In this document: in pieces, positions 11,588 to 21,325 of the stretch
How positions within the stretch are numbered: position 1 is the stretch's first letter
Layout of the letters: the number at the start of each line of letters is the position of its first letter
NCBI GenBank assembly: GCA_003254885.1
Contig: QANT01004983.1
Span: forward strand, 1-49,834
Length of the DNA stretch: 49,834 bases
Source: Purshia tridentata
Taxonomy: Eukaryota > Streptophyta > Magnoliopsida > Rosales > Rosaceae
Reading direction: 5' to 3'
Translations under genes and position numbers: made by a program
The notes under the pieces: model-generated
Told to the model about the DNA's origin: nothing
Database searches by the model: none
What the model saw: the letters and a program-made list of their open reading frames with translations, nothing else

Positions 11588-12139
11588 ATGGGCAGTGGGC
11601 AATGGGACTGTACTATTGGCTTTTAAACATGAACAGAAGTTTAAATAGAGATTGAAATTGAAACAAAATTCTGAGGAACAAGAACAATCAAAGTGTCGAA
11701 ATTGAAGTTTTTGGAGGTCTAGCTCTCACAGTTCTCGAGTTCATACTGCCGGTTAGTATTTGATTATATTCTGATTTTGTGCATTTCTATACACTCTAAA
11801 ATTGTGTATGAAATCTGAGGCTTAAAAAGTTGTGAGATAGAGTTTAATATCTACTGGGTGTTGTTTAATTTTTAGTGGGTCTGTGCTGATTTAATGAGTT
11901 TTTGAGATTTGGGTATGTTTCATAAATTTGGTTTTCGGTAATTTTTGTTGATTTTGGATCAGAGAAAATTTGATAAGTAAAAAGAAACTAGAATTTGAGT
12001 TTGAAAAGAAATAATAATAAGAAAAGTGGCTGCTTTTATGAGTTCAGACATCCCTTTGATACCATGCCTTACACTTTTTTTTGATCCTCTGATTTTGAGT
12101 CAGGGTGTATTTGTTGAGAGATTTTTTTGTTTAAGAACC

Positions 12140-15100
12140 ATGAATGAAGACCAACGCTCACTCCTCCTCAGCTCCTCATCTCGCTTCCCACCTCCACAAG
12201 GTCTACATTTTGTCTCTCATTTTTCCTTGCTCTAAAAAAAATTACATTTCTGGTAAGTTTATTTAGAAATTTTGGCACCAGGAATGAAGATATCATATGG
12301 AACGGCTGGGTTCAGAGCAGATGCATCGATCCTCCAATCAACGGTTTACAGGGTGGGAATTCTAGCTGCTCTGAGGGCCCTCAAGACCCAATCAGTGATC
12401 GGGTTGATGATCACAGCTTCTCACAACAAAGTCTCTGATAATGGAGTCAAAGTTGCTGACCCGAGTGGCGGAATGCTTTCTCAAGATTGGGAGCCCTTTG
12501 CTGATACCCTCGCCAATGCCCGTGATCCCCAGCAACTCATTCAGGTCTCTTTTACTGTCTTTGATATAATAATTGTGTGTGTGCGAGTGCTTGTTTCTTC
12601 TTTCCTTTTTGGCAATTTGTATAGAAGGTTAATTGAAATCTTGAACAGTTGATAACTGAATTTGTGGAAAATGAAAACATCACACTTGATGGAGCTAAAG
12701 CGGTGGAGATATTGGTGGCAAGAGATACGAGACCCAGCGGAGAATCTCTGCTTGAAGCTGCTAAACAGGTATCTTGTCGTTTACCATGGTTTAGCTGCTT
12801 TAGCATACACTTTTTAAATCGTTTTAGGATCATGATTTCCTTATATTTGTTTCATTGAAGGGAATTAGTTCAATTATTGGAGCAGTTGCCCTTGACATGG
12901 GAGTTTTAACCACTCCTCAGCTACATTGGATGGTTCGTGCTAGAAATAAGGGTGTGAAGGTAACAGAAAATGATTACTTTAAGCAGCTTTCTAGCTCATT
13001 CAGGTTAGTTGAACTAGAGGTTTTTGTTAGTTTGTTCTGAAAATAAAAATATATGTATTGTGTTTGAGTGCCTTTACTTAAAGGGCTTTGCGTGGTTGGT
13101 TAGGTGCTTGGTTGATTTGATTCCTAGTCGAACTAACACTAGTGACGTGGATGACAAGCTGGTTGTGGATGGGGCTAATGGTGTTGGTGGAGAAAAACTC
13201 GAAGACTTAAAGAAGATGTTGAATGGTTTGGTTATTGAGGTTCGAAACTCTGGAAAAGAAGGAGGCGTGCTCAATGAAGGAGTTGGTGCTGATTATGTGC
13301 AGAAAGAGAAGGTAGTTCCATGTGGTTTTGGTTCACAGGACGTTGGGATAAGGTCAGCCATCTTTTGATTATAAAATGAATCTTGATTATTAACCATACA
13401 GTGAAAAGCCAACATCTCTTAAGTAGCTTAGGGTAAAAACCTTAGTTTTTCATTTTATTTCCAATTATTGATTAACAACTAGTATTCTTCTTTTACTGAA
13501 TTTTGTTTTTTAGTTTAATTTACTTCTTTTTTTTTTTTGTAAATCTAATAGTTAATATAAATAAATATGGCTCCAATATTGAATGTTTTATGCAAAAATC
13601 ACATACATTTTTTTTTGGAAATTGTTTATAATAGATAGTTATAATAAATTTGATTGGTGATTTTTGCATGTGTGATAGTCAGCTATGTCCTAGCAAAAAA
13701 AATTGAATGTTTTATGCAAAAATCACATACATTTTTTCTGGAAATTGTTTATAATAGATAGTTATAATAAATTTGATTGGTGAATTTTGCATGTGTGATA
13801 GTCAGCTATGTCCTAGCAAAAAAAAAAAAAAAACCAACTAGTTGGACTGCTTAACAAGGGATATATGTATTTTTTTAAATTGATATAAATGATTGTTGGC
13901 TTCAAAACAAGTTTTGTTTTTATCTTTTTTTGTAATTTTGCCCTAAAGTTTGTTTGATTGGTTTACAAAGGATGGAGTGTGCAATATGCCTAACATTTTT
14001 TTTGGGGTGTCAAAGAGGTCAACTTGGCCATGTGGTCAATTTATTAGTGTTCTATTGTTGATGCAAAGTGTTACATTGAATGGTAGGCAGGGGACCAACT
14101 GTTTGGATGGTTCTAGTTTTTCAGGTGTGCCAGTTTGGATGGTGATGCTGATCGGCTTGTATATTTTATTGTGCCATCTAAAAGTAGTAGCAAGATTGAA
14201 CTCGTTGATGGGGACAAGATATTATCTTTGTTTGCTATATTCATCAAGGAGCAACTAAGCATTTTGAATATGGATAGAGATGTTAATGTAAATGATGGTT
14301 ATCAATGTTGTCTTGGTATTGTGCAAACGGCTTATGCAAATGGAGCATCCACGGATTATCTCAAACAGTTAGGGCTAGAAGTCATTTTTACTCCCACAGG
14401 AGTGAAACACCTGCATGAGAAAGCTGCGCAGTATGATATTGGGATCTATTTTGAGGCAAATGGCCACGGCACCGTCTTGTTTTCAGAACATTTCTTATGC
14501 TGGTTGGAGGCAAGGATTTCTGAGTTTTCCGATGTAGCTAAAGGTTAAACCATTCATAGCTTTTATCTACATAGAAGTTCTGACATGATGGTCTATTTCC
14601 TAAATGAAGTATATGATTGTTTATTTCAGATCGAGAACAGCATAAGGCTGCTTTGAGACTCTTGGCAGTCACTGAATTGATTAACCAGGCTGTTGGAGAT
14701 GCTTTGAGTGGGGTGCTCTTGGTTGAGGCCATTTTGAAACATATGGGATGGTCCATACAGAGGTGGAATGAGCTTTATCAGGATCTACCCAGTAGGCAGC
14801 TTAAGGCAAGTGTCCTTGTTGAAATTTCATGAAGAAGTCTTGTACTATACATGGATGCTTATCATCTTTCCATTTTGTGCTCTATATATTCTCTTTATAG
14901 TTATGTCATCTGTTCTAAAAAATAGTTGATTTTCACTTCATTTTTCTTGTTGGAGACATCTTGCCCAGTAGAACAGTGGTGCAAATGCTTAAGCTTTTGC
15001 ATTCCTAAGTATATATTTCTGTTGTCCTCCTAAATAAACTAATGGTTCCACTGCTTAATTATCAGGTCAAAGTTGTAGACAGAACTGCTGTTGTTACAGC

Positions 15101-15714
15101 AAATGCAGAAACTGTGGTTGTGAGGCCCCCTGGCATTCAAGAAGCCATCAATGCAGAAACTGGTAAGCAGCTTATGTGGCTCTTGTCTCTTTCCTTTTGT
15201 CTGGCTTACTGCATTTCAATTTTTGCTCTGCATGATATCTGTATTGATTATTGGTCTGAACCATTGAATTTTCGGGCCAGCTTTTGAGAACTAATGTATA
15301 CAGTGACTTTCTGTAACATACTATTTCTTTCTGCATTTCAATCTTTGCTCTGCATGAAATCATTATGCAGAAATTCCCCAAAGTGATGACTGCCACACTT
15401 TTTCTAGAACTAGATCTGTGTCTGCTAATTGTTTCTTGAAGGAGACACTGCTGCTTTCCTAATTTTAGGGTATATTCAAAGTATAAACAAATTTCTGAGG
15501 ATTAATTTTATTCCTATTTACATTGCTGAGGATTAATTTTATTCCTATTTACATTTCAGTTAAATACCCTAGAGGCCGATGTTTTATACGACCATCGGGA
15601 ACAGAAGATGTTATACGTGTATATGCAGAGGCATCCTCACAGGATGCAGCAGACAGCCTAGCCAAATCTGTGGCAAAACTTGTAGATCAGTTTCTTGGGT
15701 TTGGCAGCTCTTAA
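12140..15714 (+). CDS. AGM1: Phosphoacetylglucosamine mutase
   Basis: Interconverts GlcNAc-6-phosphate and GlcNAc-1-phosphate, the step before UDP-GlcNAc pyrophosphorylase, in the cytosol. The Arabidopsis counterpart is DRT101. Nine exons join in frame to 560 aa, the family length: 12140-12200, 12282-12544, 12649-12768, 12861-13003, 13104-13352, 14125-14543, 14630-14805, 15066-15162 and 15560-15714. Hallmarks are the phospho-serine loop TASHN (Ser67), the metal loop DGDADR at 284-289, the sugar loop FEANGHG and the phosphate loop RPSGTED at 520-526. All introns are GT-AG except intron 7, which begins AAG|GCAAGT. Introns 5 and 8 contain tandem duplications. A donor-like CCG|GTTAGT near 11752 and an acceptor-like GAGTCAG near 12103 suggest a 5' UTR intron. 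Complete, with no sign of decay. Confidence 0.95.
13579..13828 (+). repeat. 124-bp tandem duplication in mutase intron 5
   Basis: Copies at 13579-13702 and 13703-13828 start TTGAATGTTTTATGCAAAAA and end GTCCTAGCAAAAAA. Each unit has its own inverted pair, TGCAAAAATCAC and GTGATTTTTGCA, about 55 bases apart. The unit may be a small hairpin element that was then duplicated. Confidence 0.9.
15495..15557 (+). repeat. 31-bp tandem duplication at the acceptor of mutase intron 8
   Basis: CTGAGGATTAATTTTATTCC begins at 15495 and again at 15526, doubling the polypyrimidine/branch region just before the TTTCAG acceptor at 15559. The same intron also repeats CTGCATTTCAAT-TTTGCTCTGCATGA (about 15210 and 15332). 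Confidence 0.85.
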
Positions 15715-15719
15715 TGATC

Positions 15720-16320
15720 TCCAACTTTTATTTTAAAAACCTAGAACTGACTGATTTACCATATAGATGGGCCTTATGGTGGAACTTAAGTTATTGATTT
15801 TCTATTGTCATTGCTGATGTGCTGGACAGAACGCTTGGCTAGAGAACGATGTGTGAAAACATCTGATTGGGCTTACTGCCAGCTGAATAATATAGGGAGC
15901 AGAGCCAAAGGCAAAAGTGTGAAAACATTGAAAAAGTTTAGCAATGCTCCATTTTATTTTACATGGTGTTTCGATTGATATTTGTTTAATCAGTTTGTGA
16001 TTAATATCAACTTTGAAATGCTTAAATTGGAACTTAATATTGTTTAAGATTTGGTTAATAAGTTTTTGATTGATAGCAACTTTCATGCTCTGTTAGCAGA
16101 CTAGCAACCGTATTAAGAGAAAGCATTCTATTAGGTATTTGGAAAATTTCCACTAATTCTGATAAATTTCAGTGACCAACATATTACTTTTATCAATTAA
16201 TTTGACAAAAATGATTTTGGACTCGTGTTTTCGAGGATAAACTAGATTGTTAAATTTCTAAATGAAATAACAAAGTCAAGCAAAGTCAACGTTTTTCTCG
16301 CTGTGACAAATCTATGTTTG
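15720..16320. other. Mutase 3' flank, no gene
   Basis: Contains the 3' UTR of the mutase gene. AT-rich, with no convincing coding sequence. Two similar GTTTAAT/ATTAATATCAACTTT phrases near 15980 and 16050 form a short degenerate repeat. Confidence 0.5.
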
Positions 16321-16324
16321 GTAG

Positions 16325-16605
16325 TCATGGCCATTAATGAAGCTTGCAATTGAGCTGGGATATCGAAGCTGCATTATCGAGTCTGATGCTAAGGAGTAGG
16401 AGGCCATCGCCATTTTCGTGCAGCTGGAGGTGTTCTTTGCCGCTTGGTCTCTACTTCAGGTTCGGAATTTATTGCCTTGGTTTGAGTCTTTTACCCTACA
16501 GTTTAGTTCTACTTCTACATCATGTAAGAAGGGGTTACAGTCTTGCCAAACATTCCATTTATCTTGGACACTTCTTTTGGTTGTTAGCTATCCGCTTGAG
16601 GGTAG
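16325..16605 (+). pseudogene. RNase-H-like (RVT_3) retroelement relic
   Basis: Translating across frames gives LAIELGYRSCIIESDAKE, a stop codon, then FVQLEVFFAAW-LL and WFESFTLQF, and in a shifted frame HVRRGYSLAKHS. This order (IELG, ESDA, the S/F-F-H-V-R segment, then LAKH) matches the RNase-H-like RVT_3 domain of plant LINE-type elements and their domesticated relatives. A stop and at least one frameshift break it. Flanking ends were not identified. Confidence 0.6.
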
Positions 16606-17184
16606 CCCTTACTCAAGAACTTCTGTTATTTGCGTTTTTTTTTTTTGATTAAATGCTAACAACTTCCATAAAACAATAGAGAATTGAGATTGATCTTTAA
16701 CACTCCGTCCAATTATAAAAGAACAATCCCGCTCAGAAAACAATAGTCTTCGATGAAAGAAAGAGAACAAACAAAAAAAAGCTTCTCAAATTTCCAATTT
16801 CCAATATAAGTTGAATCCCACATAGAATAAATTGCAGTTTCAGAACCATATTTATTCCCATCTCATTCAATTTTGTAAAGGGTAATTCTCAAATCATCTT
16901 ACATGGCATGGTATGGGATAATTTATACTTATGCTTGCTAAGAGCCTATGAGCCATTCATGCACCAGTTAATGAAAAAATGGATGCGACAGGAGTGAAAT
17001 TTCTCAAGTGAAACATGAATTTTTCAAAAAGCTAAGTCAATTATACTTGTCCATAAAAACTACTGTGGCATTGGAAGCTTCCAAGCAGTGAGACGAAAAG
17101 AGAGTGCTGTATTGGCCATGAAATTCCCGAAGAAAACTTTCACATGCTTCACATATCCATCACAAATCTGCTCGAACGATATTC

Positions 17185-18941
17185 TCATAGGCCTCTGCAA
17201 CATATGGACCCAGAACATTAGTACACACATGACAAGAGGGAAATAAAGATAATATGTTAGAAGCAAAAACGAGAAAGGCATACATAAGATCCACATAGAG
17301 GAGCTGACACAAACTAGGGGCAAAAATGGTGTAAATTGTAAAACAAGAATAAGTAAAATCCATTGTCTATGGGGTATCAATAGTCTCAACTGCCAAAATA
17401 ATCTTGTCAAGAGATGTCACTTGTTCGGTTTCGGCCTTGGATCCTTGTCTATATTCCAAAATGTAGCAGTCTAGTGAAAACTATAGCCTGCTCTCCAAGT
17501 ATACATAGTATAACTCAGCAGAAAGTGCGATCTGTGTGGGGTTCACTTTCAACTAGAGAAACTAAAGAAGGGAAAAGAAAAGACTAGAAAGTTTTAGTAT
17601 CTTCTGTTTGGTTATAGGAATATAAAGTAAAAATAAAGGAAAAAAAAATATACAGTTTGGGTGATTTTTGTGCCTATCAACCAACTTTCTTGAGCAAGTT
17701 TGGGAGGAAATGAAGAGTAATTTTCCCTCTTCTTTTTTCCTTCATAGAAATTCTTGTTTATTTCACTAATAACCTAACAACGGAAAGTAAGAATTTTTAA
17801 AATTTTTGTCTTTTCCTTTTCTCCATGGGTAAACAAAAAAAAAATGCTTAGTATAAAGGAAGTGAATTAGTAGAGTTGTACTTGGGTGAGAATTCAAAGT
17901 TTCAACTACAAAAAACCTAGCACTTAAGCAAACACTGCCTTTCTCAGACATAATTTCAAGCACTTAAAATTGCGAACAAGCCACAAGCTAGCAAAGCCTC
18001 ATATTCAATAAACCTTTCTAGATCTCAAACTAGACCCCATAATTCATCAGTTGGCACAAAATAGTTTCTTAATCAGGTAACGCAACAGCAGCTGATTAAC
18101 ATAAACATACTTCAAATTCCACTATGCACTACATTGCAAGCACAAATTGATCTTTAACTCGGAAACGAGGATAACCCAGCAATTCACTCAACTCAAATAC
18201 TCATCAATCATTTCTACTCCAAATGAACAAAGAAAACGAAAAATAAGATATGGGTTTTTCTTTTCCTTTTCTTTTTTTCTTTTTTAGGGAGGATTGTCAA
18301 ACTACAACTTAGCAAAGCCTCAAACTTAATAACACTTTCTACATCTCAAACTAAACCCCATAAATCATCAATTGGCACAAAACCCATATGCACCAGAAAG
18401 ATTTTTAATTATCAATGTAACAGCAGCTGCTTATTAACACAAACACACTGCAAATTTCACTATTGCAATGCAGGCACTAATTCACAAAAATAAAATACGG
18501 TTTTTTTTTTCTGGGAGGATTGATTGAATTTGTACCTGACTTTTTTCAGCAGGATGGCCTTAAGCTTGAACAAAATACGGTTTTTTTTTTCTGGGAGGAT
18601 TGATTGAATTTGCACCTGACTTTTTTCAGCAGGATGGCCTTAAGCTTGCGCGCGAGGTCTTGGGACCGAATCTTACGCTCCAGATTCTTGCGTGCCAACA
18701 CGCGCTTCTCCGAGTTCTTGATGTGGTAGGTTTGCTCCCGCTTGATCATCCGTTCGATTCCACTCGACTGCATCTGCCTCTGCATCAATATCAGCGCCCC
18801 CTCTAGGTTCCCGTCCAGCACCTTCACCCGAATCCCTCTCCATTGCTCGTGGCGATGGTGCTGCTGGCCATGACTCACTGAGTCGACGCCCTGACTCGAC
18901 CGTCTTAATACGCTCCACACTTGCCTTGCCACCGAGTTCAT
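17185..18941 (-). CDS. Mitochondrial-type 30S ribosomal protein bS21
   Basis: Small-subunit ribosomal protein of the bS21 family, with a plant organelle N-terminus (MNSVARQVWSVLRRSS, Arg/Ser-rich, no acidic residues), so probably mitochondrial. Exon 1 is 18616-18941. The family core is VKVLDGNLEGAL, then GIERMIKREQTYHIKNSEKR, then the basic helix to KKVR. Intron 1 (17195-18615) joins phase 2 to the exon-2 codons at 17185-17194, giving the family ending KKVRGL and stop, 111 aa in total. The 3' end of exon 1 with its donor is tandemly duplicated within the intron. Missing the canonical donor would run to a stop at 18546, giving 131 aa with a different tail. The exon-2 call rests on phase, a good TTGCAG acceptor and the expected R-G-L ending. 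Confidence 0.85.
17975..18485 (-). repeat. Diverged direct duplication of about 180 bp in the bS21 intron
   Basis: About 17975-18150 and about 18298-18485 share TAGCAAAGCCTCA, ATCTCAAACTA-ACCCCATAA, CATCA-TTGGCACAAAA and CAGCAGCTG-TTA phrases in the same order with many substitutions. This is an old duplication of intron sequence, not coding. Confidence 0.7.
18492..18648 (-). repeat. 80-bp tandem duplication spanning an exon-intron border
   Basis: Copies at 18492-18568 and 18572-18648 (plus coordinates) are identical except for one T/C difference at 18533 versus 18613. Each carries the bS21 exon end and a 5' splice donor. On the minus strand the copy inside the coding frame has CAG|GTGCAA and the intronic copy has CAG|GTACAA. 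Confidence 0.95.
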
Positions 18942-19019
18942 CGTTTCGCTTTGCTTTGCTTCTCCGGTTTTGCTAGGGATCGATAGATGGGGATGAAATG
19001 GCTGTAATTGTTACTGTGA

Positions 19020-19745
19020 CTGTGACTGAGTGAGTTGTTTAATGAATTTTTTCGAATTACCCAGAATGTCCTTATTGCTTTTAACAATTTACATGAACTA
19101 CCCTCACTGTCCTCACTTTGTTCTTCTGTGCTTTCTTCTCTTCAAAATCACTCATCATCTACAACTGCACAACATCTTCTCTTACCCTAAACCCTAAGTT
19201 ATTATCTCTTATAATCTGAATTTGAAACAAATTATCATTTTTTTCATCAAGGGTTTCTCTCACATTAAAAAACTATTCAGTTTTTGACTGTTACCAGAGA
19301 CTTTCCTTTTCAGTTTTTGGGGTTGATTACATAAATTGATGAAAACTAGAAAATGCTTCTACTTTATATGCCTCATACTGTTTGAATAGCACTTTTCTTA
19401 TCATGTTTACATATCTGACCAGTTTCAAATAAGCATTGAAAAACAACAAAAAAATTAGAGATTCTTAGACCCATTTCATCAAACAGCTAGTACGCGAGAT
19501 TCTCATATGCACTTCATTACAGATAATCGAGGGCCAATACTCAGCCATTGAACAAGGTCGAAATTAAGTTGCTAGCTTAGCCATAACTTAAGTATACAAG
19601 TAAATAACGAAACCCCAGAACTTTATACGGCAATTGACACTGTGTCACCATGTAAATACTGAAAACTGAACAGAATTAACTTCCAACTGTGTAATTTAAC
19701 AAAGAAAATCCAAAACCCAAACTCAAACTCATTGAAAATTTATGC
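19020..19745. promoter_or_regulatory. bS21 upstream region with a telo-box
   Basis: AAACCCTAA (telo-box) lies at 19189-19197, about 250 bp upstream of the bS21 start. Telo-boxes are frequent in promoters of plant ribosomal-protein and other translation genes, which fits this neighbour. The remaining sequence is AT-rich and shows no gene. Confidence 0.4.
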
Positions 19746-19814
19746 TTAAACCTCCGAAGCTACCTTGAATGAAGCAAGAATAGCAAAGCGGACGAAATGC
19801 AGAGAATCAAAAAA

Positions 19815-19864
19815 AAAATTTGGACCATTTCTCGATTTATGCGTGTCATCCTTGCGCAGGGGCC

Positions 19865-19896
<32 letters not shown>

Positions 19897-19916
19897 TCGG
19901 ATGTCCCCGAAGGGAC
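19815..19916 (-). ncRNA. U6: U6 spliceosomal snRNA
   Basis: Catalytic-core snRNA of the spliceosome. The minus strand from 19916 starts GTCCCTTCGGGGACATCCGA (5' stem-loop), then has the ACGATACAGAGAAGATTAGC segment containing the invariant ACAGAGA box, then AGC-containing ISL sequence and the 3' GGTCCAAAT followed by a T-run, the Pol III terminator. Length is about 102 nt, as expected. I noticed no mismatch to the conserved plant U6 core. It is an independent Pol III gene between bS21 and the eIF3b-like gene. Confidence 0.95.
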
Positions 19917-19937
19917 AAGCCTTACTGGAAGCGGATT

Positions 19938-19981
19938 GTAAATAACGCCTACAGAAACAACTAAACTCTTCGATGTGGGAT
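19938..19981 (-). promoter_or_regulatory. U6 promoter: USE and TATA-like element
   Basis: The plant snRNA upstream sequence element ATCCCACATCG is exact at 19971-19981. A weak TATA-like TTATTTAC lies at 19938-19945, with 25 bases between them. That spacing (about two and a half helical turns) is the one that selects Pol III for plant U6. The TATA is poorer than the usual TTTATATA, so strength is uncertain. Confidence 0.75.
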
Positions 19982-20229
19982 TGCTGCTATTCAAAACGGT
20001 CATCTGCTGCGTCGTTTCTTGGCCTCAGTGCAAAAAGTCTTACAACTTTTCTTCTTATATTAAAATTCAAAATTGAGTTAATTAGGTGCCAAAAAAAAAT
20101 TGAGTTAATTATAATAATAATTCATGAAGTATTATAATTTATCCCTGAAAATCACTATAGTACATACAATTTCATTGTAAAATTTTGGAATTCATGAACT
20201 ATTACACGAGTATCACTTTTTCTCCTTTC

Positions 20230-20490
20230 TATTACATTTTTCGTCTAAAATACTCATGCGTTGCACACATGACCCATATGTGAAGGCTATTTTTGCCTTC
20301 ACAATGCCCAACCTCTCTTTAACATCTCATTCATCCCCCCTTACCTATGTGTTATTTGCTTCTGTATTCTTCTCAATAATTTTGAAATTATTGTGTACCG
20401 AATAAGGTGTTGAATGAGAGATACGACATTGTAAAGACAAAAATACCCATTAAATATGGGTCACGTACGCGGCATAATTTGAAGAAGTCC
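20230..20490. mobile_element. Inverted-repeat element, MITE-like
   Basis: The left arm, about 20245-20308 (with GACCCATATGTGAAGG and TATTTTTGCC), is the imperfect reverse complement of the right arm, about 20426-20485 (with ACATTGTAAAGACAAAAATA and TATGGGTCACG). The arms are about 60 bases long around a 110-base centre. No transposase and no clear target duplication were found. Confidence 0.45.
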
Positions 20491-20499
20491 CTATCTTTT

Positions 20500-21325
20500 C
20501 TTTTCTTTTCTTTTATAGAGTTTAGGTCATTTTTCTCCCTGCCACATGCTTCTTCTTTTTTGTTATTTTCACCGAATTCTTTTCAAAATAATTATTTTGC
20601 ATAATATTTGTTCTTGTCTAACATAATTATTTTACCTGTTTTTATCATGTAGCAAAGCAACCTTCTTTTTTTAAATAAATTTAAGGTCAAAACTTGCATT
20701 TTCAAATCAATGTATTTGAGTTACTAGTACTACAAGATTGAACTTCTAATTTTTTTTTTTAATGGATTATAATTTTGTACTCAATACTTACATGACCAGG
20801 AATTTCCAACATATAACAACTGAAAACTTAAACCAAACACTAACATTGCCTTCATAACCTTCGTTTGTCATGTTTATAGTTGGAAAATTCATGGATAAGT
20901 TTTTGTTTATTGGTTTGGTTGTAACTTTGGCTCATTTAATAACTTAGAAAACCTTATTGGAGACAAATTTTGGTGTTTCATACTACTAGAAGTGTCACCA
21001 TATTTAGCGAAAAAAAGTGTAATTATATTCATACCGAAAAATAAAGTTTCATTATATTCACCAAAAAGAAGTGTCAATATATTCACGAAATCATCTACAA
21101 AATAACAGCACCTAAAATTAATTGGTTCCACCAAATATGTCCCTATCCTTCATTGGCTTCTTCATCCCTTAAAATTTGCAAGTAAATTTCCATTCTTCAT
21201 TGAATGATCCCCATCAAAACCCATCACTCCCTTGCTTCATGCATAGACTTCACTTAACACATTGCTCCTTTTGCTGTCCTGCTAACTCTACTGCATCAAG
21301 GTAATCCTGGTCCTCTGTCTTGGTT
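20500..21325. other. Intergenic, no gene recognised
   Basis: AT-rich. The part next to 21325 is the presumed 3' UTR of the minus-strand eIF3b-like gene. In another frame, 21251-21390 encodes a Lys-rich open stretch (see findings). Confidence 0.4.
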
